This document shows, one piece after another, positions 1 to 8,976 of a stretch of DNA of 64,000 nt (positions are counted from its first letter, which is position 1; each line of letters starts with the position of its first letter). Source of the stretch: Burkholderiales bacterium (GTDB lineage Bacteria; Pseudomonadota; Gammaproteobacteria; Burkholderiales; Burkholderiaceae_C); NCBI GenBank assembly GCA_947464185.1, contig CANHVY010000004.1:54462-118461 (forward strand), given 5' to 3'. The notes below the pieces were generated by a model. That model was given only the letters and a program-made list of their open reading frames with translations, was not told the DNA's origin and searched no databases. The translations under genes were made by a program, and so were the position numbers.

Positions 1-355
1 AGGTCGCCCGATGTCCAGCGCCTACAACGCTTCGCGTCACCCTGGTGACACTTCTTGACAGTCGCGCCGGCTGAAACAGGTACGCCCAGCCTTACCCGTG
101 ACCAAAATTGTCAGTCGATCGCCGCAGAAGCGCCGAAACAAGCCTGATTTTCCCTGGCACGGATCATGCGGATAATGCGACGATTGAGCGATGGCAACGG
201 AAGCAGTAACTCTCCAGATACACGAAGCGGTCCCTGAAGTCGCAGGAATGCTGAGGAAGCCCAAGCGGGCAAAGTCAGCCAGATGTCGACAGCAGGTCAG
301 GCCAGCAGCACAACGCCGAACGCGAAACCTGAATATTCTCTAAGGAAGTAAGAAC
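1..355. other. Non-coding leader region of the RTX gene
   Basis: No convincing gene lies in the first 355 bases; the one short minus-strand frame has neither a family signature nor a ribosome site. A perfect 6-bp dyad, GTCACC-CT-GGTGAC, sits at 36-49 and is followed by a TTGACA at 55-60, but no matching -10 hexamer is present at the right spacing. A good ribosome-binding site (AAGGAAG) precedes the ATG at 356. The region presumably holds the control signals of the RTX gene; that is inference. Confidence 0.4.
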
Positions 356-3300
356 ATGGCACAAGAACTCACCGGCGGCAGCAAGAACACTGTTCAGGCC
401 ATTTCACAACTCGCAGTGGCTGCGGCAGCGTCGGCGGCCCAGGTCGTGGTGGCAGCCACCACCATCAGCAACGGCAGCGCAGGCGATGACGTCATCGTGG
501 GAGGCGCGGGCCGCGACATCGTCAACGGCGGTGCGGGCAACGACATCATCGATGGCGGTGACGGCAACGACGTCCTGAACGGCGGCGAGGGCACCGATTG
601 GCTGTTCGGCGGCAACGGCAACGACGTGCTGAACGGCGGCGAGGGTTCTGACATCCTCGATGGCGGCGCCGGCAACGACACGCTGTTCGGTGGTGAAGGC
701 ATTGACCTGCTGAACGGTGGCGTCGGAAACGACCTCCTGAGCGGCGGCACCGGCAACGACCTCCTGCTGGGCGGCGTCGGCGACGACACCCTCGATGGTG
801 GCGTGGGCGATGACCTCATGTTCGCCGGTCGCTCGCTCAGGGGCGACATCATGACCAACGGCGTGCTGAACGCCAGTGTCCAGGCCGATGTCAACGCTCT
901 CCTGGCGTTGATGAACGATGGTGTGACCGAGGCTGACATTGCGGCCGCTGAAGCCTTGTTGGTGGACAACAGCACCGCCACGGAACGCAACTGGTCCTAC
1001 GGCGGCGCGGGCAACGATGTGGCGGTCGGCGGCAGGGGCGCTGACTGGATGTACGGCCAATCCGGCAACGACACGATATTCGGCCGTGCCGGCAACGACA
1101 TGCTGGACGGCGGTGATGGCAACGACAAGTTGCGCGGCGATGAGGGCAATGACGTGCTGGTCGGCGGCACGGGCAACGATGACCTGGACGGTGGCGCCGA
1201 CAACGACGTGCTGTACGGACAGGACGGTGCGGACACGCTGGCTGGCGGTGCCGGCAATGACTACCTCGACGGTGGCAACGACAATGACAGCCTGGACGGC
1301 GGGGCGGATCAGGACACTCTGGTCGGCGGCGCAGGCAACGACAGTCTGTCTGGCGGCACCGGCAACGACCAGCTGCACGGCCAGAATGGGGACGATGTGT
1401 TGAACGGCGAAGCCGGTAACGACTGGATGGCGGGTGGCGCTGGCAACGACACGGTCAACGGTGGTGACGGTGATGACTACGCGGATGCGGGTGACGGCAA
1501 CGACGTCGTGCTGGCGGGCGCTGGCAATGACAACCTGATCGGCGGCAACGGTGATGACAACATCAGTGGCGAGGCTGGCAACGACGTCTTGAACGGCGGC
1601 GCTGGCAACGACACCCTCACCGGTGGCGATGGCAACGACATGCTCACCGGCGGCGCGGGTTACGACAACGTTGACGCCGGCATTGGCAACGACGTCGTGG
1701 CGCACATCCACATGAGCGCTGCCGAATTCGCCGCCTCCACGCCCCTCAACGGCGAGGAAGTCAAGAACGACGCCATCTCCGCCTTCTCGCTCTCCCCTGT
1801 CAGCTATGACATCGCGCGCGGCGGGGCAGGCAGCGATACCCTGCGCATCTATCTGTCGAGCGTTGACTTCCAGAGCGATGCACTGCGCTCCGAGGTCCTG
1901 AACTACGCCAACAACCTCCGGCTGTACACCGACAGCAACGGGGTGCTCGCCGATCTCGGCCAACTGGCGCTTCGCGCCGGGGGCTTCGAGCGGGTCGAGT
2001 TCTACGTCGATTTCGTCGGGACCAGCATCGCCGGCGGAGGTGGTGTAGGCGTCAATCTCTTCAGCCAGAACACCGACTGGGTCGATTTCGACGTCGTAAG
2101 GGCCGGCACCTATGCCGCAGGCACGCAATACGATGCGCTGGGCGGCCATGACAGCGTGTTTCTGGCCTCCAACGCCGCCGAAGCGGCGGAGGCTGGCTAC
2201 GATCTCTCTAGGGCTTTCAATGCCGGCGCCGGTGACGATCGCGTCTATGGCCGCGGGCTGAACGACGTCATCAACGGTGGCGCAGGCGCTGACCGCCTGT
2301 TCGGTCAGGGCGGCAACGACACGCTGAACGGCGACGACGGCAACGACATCCTGGACGGCGGCGACGGCAATGACGTCGTGAACGGCGGCGCCGGCAGCGA
2401 CACCCTGCACATCTCCGGGTCCGGCGATACCTTCGATGGCGGCGCGGGTTGGGACTCGGTGGTGGCCACCGACAACGTGGACAACTTGACCCTCAGCGCG
2501 GCGGCCCTGGTCGCGGTGGAGCAGATCGATCTGCTGGGCGGCAACGACGTCCTCGACATCACTGCCCTGTCTCAGGACATGGTGGTCAGGGCCGGTAACG
2601 GGAACGACCTCATCAGCGCAGGTTCCGGCACCGACCGCATCTGGGCCGGCAACGACAACGACACCGTGAACGCCGGCGCGGGCAACGACAGCGCCTGGGG
2701 TGAGAACGGTAACGACGTGCTGAACGGGCAGGGCGGCAACGACACCCTCAACGGTGACGCCGGCAACGACACCTTGAATGGCGGCGCAGACAACGATGCG
2801 CTGTATGGCGGCGGCAACGAAGACGTCCTGAGCGGCGATGCCGGCAACGACCTGCTGGCGGGTGGCGACGGCAATGACGCACTGAACGGTGGCGAAGGTG
2901 ACGACGTGCTGCTCGGCCAGGTGGGCAACGACAACCTGAACGGCGGTGCAGGCGCTGATGTGCTGGAAGGCGGCGACGGCACTGACAACCTCAGCGGCGG
3001 CGCTGGTGTTGACACCATGAACGGCGGAGCCGGCAACGACACGCTGAACGGTGGCGACGACGAGGACGTGCTGTTCGGTGGGGCCGGCAACGACTCCATG
3101 GACGGCGGCGCCAACGCCAGCGGTTTGGACGTGCTGTTCGGCGAGGACGGCAATGACACCCTGAACGGTGGCGAAGGCGCCGACGTGCTGTCCGGTGGCG
3201 TTGGTATCGACGCCTTGAACGGCGGCAACGGCGACGACGTGCTGATGTTCGAGGCAGAGCGCGCTTTCGGCAGCATTACCGTGGGAACCACCGTCTATGA

Positions 3301-4138
3301 CACCTTCGCCCTGAACCGCGACGGCCTGTTCTCAGGCGACTCCGGTATCCAGCTCAACCAGGCCGGCAGTCTCTTCCGCGGCAGCTTGGACACCTACAAC
3401 GGTGGGGCTGGCCTCGACACCTTGCTGGGCACGGGCGGCCACGACGTGCTGTTCCGTTTCGCGCTGCTCGACAACGGTGGCCGCACCGGAGAACTGGTGT
3501 CGGGCATCGAAGAGTTCCGCATGGGCGCAGGCGACGACATCGTGGACCTGACCTCGACCTTGACCAACCTCGTGGGTACCCAAGAGGCTGTTACGTTGTA
3601 TGGCGAGGACGGGCGGGATTCGCTGTGGGCCGGCGCCACCAATGACACCCTCTACGGGGGCAACGGTGGCGACTGGCTGTCTGGCGGAGCCGGCAACGAC
3701 ACGCTGTATGGCGGCAACAGCGCATCCGACGGCGGCGTCAACAGTGGTGGCCGCACCTGGAGCGTGACCGGCGTTGCGGGTCAGTTCGACGACATTCTGG
3801 ACGGCGGTGCCGGCATCGACAGGCTGTTCGGCGGCTCGGGCAACGACCTGCTGGTGGGCGGACTTGGAAGGGACACCGTGACGGGCGGCGCTGGCGCAGA
3901 CCGCTTCGCATTCAGCCACAACTGGAGCGGTGGCAGTAATGGGGACTTGGTGACGGACTTTAACCATGGCGAAGGTGATCGTCTGGTGGCAATTGGCGGG
4001 GCTACGGGGCTCAAAGCCAGGGATGGGTTCGACGGCTTGGAGATTGTGACCAGCAACCAAAGCATACTCATGACGCTGGGTAGCATGACCGTTGTTAAAA
4101 TGAACGAACTTGGCGGGCTCGAGACCTTCTTCGCCTGA
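356..4138 (+). CDS. RTX-type calcium-binding repeat protein, probably secreted
   Basis: A 1260-residue protein built largely from RTX nonapeptide repeats of the form GGxGxDxLx (for example [11 protein letters not shown]). They lie in three blocks (about residues 45-150, 215-450 and 640 to 1220), separated by non-repetitive stretches that could be small beta domains. Each repeat pair forms a parallel beta-roll turn that binds Ca2+, and such proteins normally fold only outside the cell. The C-terminus (GADRFAFS...[14 protein letters not shown]) resembles the end of type I secretion substrates, and there is no Sec signal peptide. No protease, lipase or haemolysin catalytic motif is visible, so a surface-layer, adhesin or matrix role is more likely than a toxin. 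No type I exporter genes lie nearby. The start is supported by AAGGAAG upstream, and the gene ends in a strong terminator. Confidence 0.9.
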   Translation: MAQELTGGSKNTVQAISQLAVAAAASAAQVVVAATTISNGSAGDDVIVGGAGRDIVNGGAGNDIIDGGDGNDVLNGGEGTDWLFGGNGNDVLNGGEGSDILDGGAGNDTLFGGEGIDLLNGGVGNDLLSGGTGNDLLLGGVGDDTLDGGVGDDLMFAGRSLRGDIMTNGVLNASVQADVNALLALMNDGVTEADIAAAEALLVDNSTATERNWSYGGAGNDVAVGGRGADWMYGQSGNDTIFGRAGNDMLDGGDGNDKLRGDEGNDVLVGGTGNDDLDGGADNDVLYGQDGADTLAGGAGNDYLDGGNDNDSLDGGADQDTLVGGAGNDSLSGGTGNDQLHGQNGDDVLNGEAGNDWMAGGAGNDTVNGGDGDDYADAGDGNDVVLAGAGNDNLIGGNGDDNISGEAGNDVLNGGAGNDTLTGGDGNDMLTGGAGYDNVDAGIGNDVVAHIHMSAAEFAASTPLNGEEVKNDAISAFSLSPVSYDIARGGAGSDTLRIYLSSVDFQSDALRSEVLNYANNLRLYTDSNGVLADLGQLALRAGGFERVEFYVDFVGTSIAGGGGVGVNLFSQNTDWVDFDVVRAGTYAAGTQYDALGGHDSVFLASNAAEAAEAGYDLSRAFNAGAGDDRVYGRGLNDVINGGAGADRLFGQGGNDTLNGDDGNDILDGGDGNDVVNGGAGSDTLHISGSGDTFDGGAGWDSVVATDNVDNLTLSAAALVAVEQIDLLGGNDVLDITALSQDMVVRAGNGNDLISAGSGTDRIWAGNDNDTVNAGAGNDSAWGENGNDVLNGQGGNDTLNGDAGNDTLNGGADNDALYGGGNEDVLSGDAGNDLLAGGDGNDALNGGEGDDVLLGQVGNDNLNGGAGADVLEGGDGTDNLSGGAGVDTMNGGAGNDTLNGGDDEDVLFGGAGNDSMDGGANASGLDVLFGEDGNDTLNGGEGADVLSGGVGIDALNGGNGDDVLMFEAERAFGSITVGTTVYDTFALNRDGLFSGDSGIQLNQAGSLFRGSLDTYNGGAGLDTLLGTGGHDVLFRFALLDNGGRTGELVSGIEEFRMGAGDDIVDLTSTLTNLVGTQEAVTLYGEDGRDSLWAGATNDTLYGGNGGDWLSGGAGNDTLYGGNSASDGGVNSGGRTWSVTGVAGQFDDILDGGAGIDRLFGGSGNDLLVGGLGRDTVTGGAGADRFAFSHNWSGGSNGDLVTDFNHGEGDRLVAIGGATGLKARDGFDGLEIVTSNQSILMTLGSMTVVKMNELGGLETFFA

Positions 4139-4169
4139 ATCTGCCACCGCGGCGTAGCCCGGTGCAACG

Positions 4170-4201
4170 TACGGCCTGCCTCCGCAGGCCGTATGTTTTT
4201 T
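4170..4201 (+). terminator. Rho-independent terminator of the RTX gene
   Basis: A perfect 10-bp stem (TACGGCCTGC / GCAGGCCGTA) with loop CTCC spans 4170-4193 and is followed by a run of six T at 4196-4201. It begins 31 bases after the RTX stop codon. This is the clearest intrinsic terminator in the window. Confidence 0.9.
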
Positions 4202-4421
4202 GGGTTGCAACGCTGCAGCTCACGCGCCCGAGCCGCACCCGTGCTCTCTGGGCTGGACCCTGCTACCTCGGTGCCAGCCCGCTGATGTATTCGTGAAGCA
4301 GGGGCCTTCTTCAGCCATGCCGTTTCCGTTGCTGAACGGCCCGACCGATGGGGACAAGACCCCTTGAGGGGTTCATCACCCGCGGTTGCTGATCAGCCCC
4401 CAAGTGATGAGCGCGGCTGGG

Positions 4422-5660
4422 TCAGCGGCCGAGGCCCTCGATGCCGGACCAAAGCTCATGCAAGTCCGGGAAGTTCCACTTGGCCGGGTCTTCCCGGCCC
4501 TCAATGCGGTCCACCGTATGCGGGTTGGACAAATCGACCGTCATGGCTGGAATCCGCATGCTGGACTTGGTCGAAAAGAACAGCTTGACCTTGGGCGTTG
4601 TCAAGGATTTCCCGGTCTGCTCCGTCACGACGCCGATGCGGCCGGATTTCATGAGAACCAGCGACCCCACCGGGTAAATGCCGATGCTCTTGACAAAGGC
4701 CTGGAATATCGCGAGATCAAAGTGTCCCTTGGACCACTCTGCCATCTTGCGCAAAGACTCCGCCGGATCCCAACCCTCCTTGTAGGGGCGGTTGGAGGTG
4801 ATCGCGTCGTACACATCGCACACGGCCCCCATCTTGGCCAGCAGGCTGATCTCATCGCCTTTCAAGCCCTTGGGGTAGCCCGAGCCATCCACTCTTTCAT
4901 GGTGGTGCAGGCAGACATCCAGAGACACCGGGTCATGGGTCTCGCTCCTGAGCAGCATGGCGTGGCCTTGGATCGGGTGGCTCTTCATGACCGCAAACTC
5001 AGCTTCAGTCAACTTGCCGGGCTTGTTCAGGATCTGCGGGGGCATCACGGACTTGCCCAGGTCATGCAGCAAGCCGGCCATTCCGGCCGACTGGGTCTGC
5101 GCATCATCCAGACCCAATTGCCGGCCCAGCGCCACCATCATGGCGCACACCGCCACTGAATGCATGTAGGTGTAGTCGTCCGCGTTCTTGATCCGGGCCA
5201 TGCTGATCAGGGCGTAGGGGTTGCGTGATACCGAATCGGAGATGTCTTCAACCAGCAGCAGAGCCCCGCCTCTGTCGACGGCATTTCCCATGCGTGCTTC
5301 CTGGAACATCTGCACCACGGCCTGCTTCGCCTGGGTGCAGATCCGGGCTGCCCGGGCCATTTCGCGCTCGATGGACACGGGCGCTTCCGCCAGGTTTGCC
5401 GGCGAAATGGAATCTAGCGCTTCGTCGATTTCACGATCGATCTGTTGTCGCGACACAGCGGCCACGTTGTCCGGTACATCCAGACCTTTGCTGCTGTCGA
5501 TCCACACTTCCCGAATGCTGCTGGCCCGTATGGTTTGCACGTCCTTGGGGTTGGAGAGGACGAAGGATGAGCGGAAGAACGGATGATCCATCCAGGAGCC
5601 GCAAAACTCCTTGACATGCATCCCCAGCATCAATTTGTCCACGCTGATCCGCTTGAGCAC
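4422..5660 (-). CDS. HD-GYP domain cyclic-di-GMP phosphodiesterase
   Basis: Hydrolyses the second messenger c-di-GMP, so it would favour motility over biofilm formation. The N-terminal ~130 residues match the DUF3391 domain that commonly precedes HD-GYP domains (KRISVDKLMLGMHVKEF). The C-terminal half carries the metal-binding HD pair (GLLHDLGK), the later His ligands (HHHERVDGSG) and the diagnostic GYP loop (GSGYPKGL). No membrane segments are visible, so it is probably cytosolic. The reading frame extends upstream to a TTG at 5714, but the GTG at 5660 (VLKRISVD...) is chosen because the family starts there and GGTTGGGG precedes it, giving 412 residues. It is convergent with the RTX gene; a link between c-di-GMP and RTX surface proteins is known in other bacteria but is only a suggestion here. 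Confidence 0.9.
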   Translation of the reverse strand: MLKRISVDKLMLGMHVKEFCGSWMDHPFFRSSFVLSNPKDVQTIRASSIREVWIDSSKGLDVPDNVAAVSRQQIDREIDEALDSISPANLAEAPVSIEREMARAARICTQAKQAVVQMFQEARMGNAVDRGGALLLVEDISDSVSRNPYALISMARIKNADDYTYMHSVAVCAMMVALGRQLGLDDAQTQSAGMAGLLHDLGKSVMPPQILNKPGKLTEAEFAVMKSHPIQGHAMLLRSETHDPVSLDVCLHHHERVDGSGYPKGLKGDEISLLAKMGAVCDVYDAITSNRPYKEGWDPAESLRKMAEWSKGHFDLAIFQAFVKSIGIYPVGSLVLMKSGRIGVVTEQTGKSLTTPKVKLFFSTKSSMRIPAMTVDLSNPHTVDRIEGREDPAKWNFPDLHELWSGIEGLGR

Positions 5661-6025
5661 CTTGAAAACCCCAACCTTTCTTGATGTGGCTGGATGATAG
5701 TGTTGCTTGAGCAAAGCCCGCCGGACCTCAAGGCGGTGGCCGCGCTTGGCGGATGCCTACCTGGGCAATCGTTCACGCCTGTGATCTGTTCGTCGAAAGC
5801 GTGTGCTGGCCCTGCAAGGCGCCACCGCAGGACCTTCCGGGCAGACACCTGGTTCCAGGCTTGAATGGCAGCCCGTGGGTGACGGGGCGCGGACGGAGTG
5901 ACGCAGGTGCGCGTTGAGGCCGGGGCCGCCGTGCGAGTGGTGACGCTGGAAGTCTTGCAGCACGTCCCGCACTGCAAGTCCGCTTGCAGCATTGCCGGGG
6001 CCGGACTGCAGCCTGGTTGCGCCTG
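5661..6025. other. Intergenic region without a supported gene
   Basis: About 365 bases lie between the HD-GYP gene and the 3' end of the NmrA-like gene. Short minus-strand frames exist but show no family resemblance, starts with ribosome sites, or conserved motifs. A promoter for the HD-GYP gene must lie here, but no convincing -35/-10 pair was found. Confidence 0.4.
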
Positions 6026-6862
6026 TCAGGCGGCCCAGAACGCGCGGTGGTCGTGTGCGTAGCGTTCGAAGCTGCCCGGTGCGCGCCCCAGGATCTGCGC
6101 CACGGCGTCGGTGGTGCGCTCGGAGTAGCCCGCCTTGAAGTAGCCGAGGATCACGACGAGGAATTGCGAGTAGGGCTTCGGCATCCCCGCGGCCAGCAGA
6201 CCTTCGAGCATGGCCTCGGGCGTGATGTCGCGGAAGCTGATGATGCGGCCCGCCTCGCGCGAGAGCAGGGCCGCCACGGCGTCGTGGTCCAGCGCGGTCG
6301 GGCCGGTCAGGTCGAAGTCGCGGTTCGCGAAGGTGTCGCTTGTCAGCAGCTTCGCGGCCACGGCGGCGATGTCGCGGGCATCGATGAAGCTGCCCTTGGC
6401 CGTGCCGACTGGCAGCGCCACCGTGGCCTGCTGCACGATGCCTTGCAGCCAGTAGGTGTTGAAGTTCTGCATGAACCAGTTGGGGCGGATGATGTTGTAG
6501 GCCAGGCCCGAGGCTTCCAGCCGCATCTCCGCCTTGCGCAGCGGGGCGCCCTCGTCTGCGTTGGCACCCATCGCCGACATCAGCACCACTTTCTTCAGGC
6601 CGCGCGCGTGCGCCTCGTCAATCACGGGGCCCAGCAGTTCGTCCTGGTTGACGTGCCCCGGCGGGGCCAGCAGGAAGGCACGGTCCGCGCCCTCGAAGGC
6701 GGCGCGCAGACCTGCGCCCGTGACGAGGTCGGCCTGCACTTGGTTCGCCGTCCGGGGCGGACGGCTGGTGACTTCGACCACCCGCTCGCCCTGGGCGGCG
6801 AGCCCGCGAGAGAGTTCGGAGCCGACGGTGCCGCTGGCACCAAACACGAGGACATGGGACAT
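6026..6862 (-). CDS. NmrA-like atypical short-chain reductase, NAD(P)-binding
   Basis: A 278-residue protein with an N-terminal Rossmann fold (MSHVLVFGASGTVGSEL, a GxxGxxG nucleotide-binding loop) and the overall layout of NmrA-like atypical SDRs. This family includes redox sensors and quinone or NAD(P)H reductases of the YtfG/QorB type, and many members lack a full catalytic YxxxK. The motif RPNWFMQNFNTYW is typical of the family. The ATG at 6862 is preceded by AGGA at good spacing. It is divergently arranged with an AraC-type regulator across a 98-bp AT-rich control region, a common pairing in proteobacteria. The regulator therefore probably controls this gene. Substrate unknown. Confidence 0.88.
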   Translation of the reverse strand: MSHVLVFGASGTVGSELSRGLAAQGERVVEVTSRPPRTANQVQADLVTGAGLRAAFEGADRAFLLAPPGHVNQDELLGPVIDEAHARGLKKVVLMSAMGANADEGAPLRKAEMRLEASGLAYNIIRPNWFMQNFNTYWLQGIVQQATVALPVGTAKGSFIDARDIAAVAAKLLTSDTFANRDFDLTGPTALDHDAVAALLSREAGRIISFRDITPEAMLEGLLAAGMPKPYSQFLVVILGYFKAGYSERTTDAVAQILGRAPGSFERYAHDHRAFWAA

Positions 6863-6960
6863 GGAGAATTCCTGAGAAGAAGTGATGACGCGTCCATCAT
6901 GCTTCTCAGGAGTCGTACTTGCAATTTATAATAGTACAAATTACATGTTCGAAAGTTCAT
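6863..6960. promoter_or_regulatory. Divergent promoter region between NmrA-like gene and AraC regulator
   Basis: An unusually AT-rich stretch compared with its surroundings. A perfect TATAAT lies at 6927-6932, which on the other strand reads ATTATA, so either direction could use it. GTAC tetranucleotides recur at 6915-6918 and 6934-6937, 19 bp apart, each followed by A/T-rich sequence; they are candidate half-sites for the AraC-type protein. No -35 box is clear. The operator assignment is inference. Confidence 0.45.
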
Positions 6961-7899
6961 ATGGATTTGCTTACGGATGTTCTGCATGAGGCCGGCCTGC
7001 GCCGCCGCGTGTTGTCCCTGCGCGAACTGCCCGACGGCGTGGCCATGCGGTTCCCATGCGACAAGAGCATCGGCCTGCACCTGGTGGTGAAGGGCACGGT
7101 GCACGTGCACGCCCCCACGTTGGACGCCCCGCTGGCCCTGCACCGCGGCGACATCGCCTTGATGGCGCGAGGCTGCGTGCACACGCTGTCGGCCTCGCCC
7201 ACGCTGGCCGGTCTTCCCATGCTGCTCGTCGGCGATGCGGCGGTGCCCACGGCCGCTGACGGCGGCGCCAACGCCGTCATCAGCGGTGCCTTCCAGTTGT
7301 GGAACACCCCGGTGCACCCGTTCTTTGCCGAACTGCCCGACTGGTTTGTGCTCACCGCTGCCCAGCGGCCGCAGCTCGGCGCACTTGCGCTGACCTCCGG
7401 TCTCATCGAGGAGGAACTGCGCCGCGACGAGCCCGGTTCGGCCAGTATCGTGAACGCGCTGCTGGATGTGGTGTTCACCTACGCGCTGCGTCAGATCGCC
7501 GCCGAACAAGGTGAATCGCACCCCGGCTGGAGTCATGCCGTGCGCGACGCTCAGGTGCGCCAGGCCCTGAAGCTGATGCACGAAGACTGCGCCCACGCGT
7601 GGACGCTGGAAGCCCTGGCACGCAGGGCAGGCCTGTCGCGCACCGCGCTGGCCGAGCGCTTCCGCGACACCATGGGCGACACGCCGCTCAACCATCTGCG
7701 CACCTTGCGCATGCAGCGCGCCATGAAGCTGCTGGTCGAAGGCAGCCAACCGCTGGAGGCGGTGGCCACGGCGGTGGGCTACCAGGCTGCCTTCAGCTTC
7801 TCCAAGGTGTTCAAGCGCGTGGTGGGCGTGTCACCCAAGGCCTTTCGCCAGCGCGATGCGGCAGAACGGTCGAACCCGTGGCGCTTCGGGCAGGCCTGA
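6961..7899 (+). CDS. AraC-family transcriptional regulator with cupin sensor domain
   Basis: A 312-residue regulator. The N-terminal ~190 residues resemble the cupin_6 sensor domain found in AraC proteins next to oxidoreductase genes. The C-terminal ~100 residues hold the two helix-turn-helix motifs of AraC/XylS proteins (LEALARRAGLSRTALAERF and VATAVGYQAAFSFSKVFKRVVG, ending VSPKAFRQ). The frame is open to an ATG at 6919, but the start at 6961 (MDLLTDVLHEAGLR) is preferred because family members begin there and the extra residues overlap the TATAAT. It probably controls the divergent NmrA-like gene and perhaps itself; the ligand is unknown. Confidence 0.88.
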   Translation: MDLLTDVLHEAGLRRRVLSLRELPDGVAMRFPCDKSIGLHLVVKGTVHVHAPTLDAPLALHRGDIALMARGCVHTLSASPTLAGLPMLLVGDAAVPTAADGGANAVISGAFQLWNTPVHPFFAELPDWFVLTAAQRPQLGALALTSGLIEEELRRDEPGSASIVNALLDVVFTYALRQIAAEQGESHPGWSHAVRDAQVRQALKLMHEDCAHAWTLEALARRAGLSRTALAERFRDTMGDTPLNHLRTLRMQRAMKLLVEGSQPLEAVATAVGYQAAFSFSKVFKRVVGVSPKAFRQRDAAERSNPWRFGQA

Positions 7900-8304
7900 G
7901 CCGCCGGCCCGGTCGGTGTGCGGTGGTCTGCGGCAGGACCTCAAGCGCCTGTTGTCCAGGCCTTGCCGCTGTTCGCTCGTCATGTTCTCGCGGTGGTCCC
8001 GGTAGAGCATGCTGCTGGCAACCCGCCAAGCCCCGCATCACCTACGATGCAAGCGCCCCGGGGCTGTGAATGGGAGTGCCACGAAACCTGGGGGCTGCGC
8101 AGCGACAGGAACGCCTGCCAGCAGCGGTCCATCACGTTCTGTGACGCATTTCATTCCTTCACTCTTCTTGCGTTCTGACGGGATGCGCCTGCACAGCGTC
8201 AGACTCAGCTCTCCTGCGCCATCAGCCCGCATGGACAACAGTGGCACACAATTTGGAAGCCCCCCGACGGGGATACCGGGCCCCGGTACTTTGGGGTTCC
8301 CACC
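7900..8304. other. Intergenic region, no gene recognised
   Basis: About 400 bases separate the AraC gene from the CDP-alcohol phosphatidyltransferase gene. The open frames here (one runs into the next gene in another frame) show no domain or codon bias of their own. A short GC-rich palindrome ACCGGGCCCCGGT lies just before the next gene. No tRNA, riboswitch or clear promoter was recognised. Confidence 0.4.
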
Positions 8305-8931
8305 ATGATGGACCGCTGGGTCATAGCACGGTTGCGCCCGGGCCTGGAGGCCGGGGCCCGCGGCTTGGTGCGGATGGGCATCGGCGCGGATGCGCTTACC
8401 TGGGCGGGGTTTGTCATCGGGCTGGCGGCTGCCGCCTGCATCGCCCAGCAAGCGTTCGTGGTGGGCCTGGTGCTGCTGCTCGTCAGCCGCCTGCTGGACG
8501 GCCTGGACGGCGCGGTGGCGCGGCTGACGCAGCCCACCGATCGGGGCGCCTTCCTCGACATCACGCTCGACTTTCTGTTCTACGCCAGCATTCCCCTCGC
8601 GTTTGCCTGGGCCGACCCCGGACGCAATGCCCTGGCCGCGGCCACGCTGCTGGCGGCCTTCGTGGGCACGGGCTCCACCTTCCTCGCGTTTGCCGTGCTG
8701 GCCGAGCGCCGCGGGCTGCGCAGCACGGCCTACCCTGCCAAGGGCCTGTACTACCTGGGCGGGTTGACCGAGGCCACCGAGACCTTGCTGGTCTTCGCCG
8801 CCATGTGTTGGTGGCCGCAGGCCTTCCCGCTGCTGGCGCTGGCGTTTGCCGGCCTGTGCGGCCTGACCGTGCTGACCCGCCTGTGGTTCGGCTGGCGCGG
8901 CTTGCCCGGTGGCGACGCCCGGATGCCTTGA
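8305..8931 (+). CDS. CDP-alcohol phosphatidyltransferase family membrane protein
   Basis: A 208-residue integral membrane enzyme of the family that transfers a phosphatidyl or phospho-alcohol group from a CDP donor to an alcohol. The diagnostic motif is present in one stretch: RLLDGLDGAVARL followed by GAFLDITLD, giving the D..DG..AR...G...D...D metal and nucleotide site. About five or six hydrophobic segments follow. The acceptor cannot be read from the sequence; the protein does not closely resemble PgsA or PssA. It starts a run of four plus-strand genes, being followed after 45 bases by the TVP38-oxidoreductase fusion. That suggests the lipid or head-group product and the redox enzymes serve one pathway (inference). 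Confidence 0.88.
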   Translation: MMDRWVIARLRPGLEAGARGLVRMGIGADALTWAGFVIGLAAAACIAQQAFVVGLVLLLVSRLLDGLDGAVARLTQPTDRGAFLDITLDFLFYASIPLAFAWADPGRNALAAATLLAAFVGTGSTFLAFAVLAERRGLRSTAYPAKGLYYLGGLTEATETLLVFAAMCWWPQAFPLLALAFAGLCGLTVLTRLWFGWRGLPGGDARMP

Positions 8932-8976
8932 CGTCCCGCGCTGCGCGGCGGGTTCAGCGCCCGCCGTCGTGGCACC

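Noticed and set aside
404..2410. Long minus-strand open frame (668 codons) opposite the RTX gene
   Set aside because: It is the mirror of the GGxGxD repeat codons; the protein is a monotonous Val/Ala/Asp string with no start signal or domain.
480..3900. Possible CRISPR or minisatellite array
   Set aside because: The short-period repetition is codon-level and reflects the RTX nonapeptides; there are no constant repeats with unique spacers.
5757..5972. Small minus-strand gene or transposase remnant
   Set aside because: No recognisable domain, start signal or inverted repeats; composition is that of ordinary spacer DNA.
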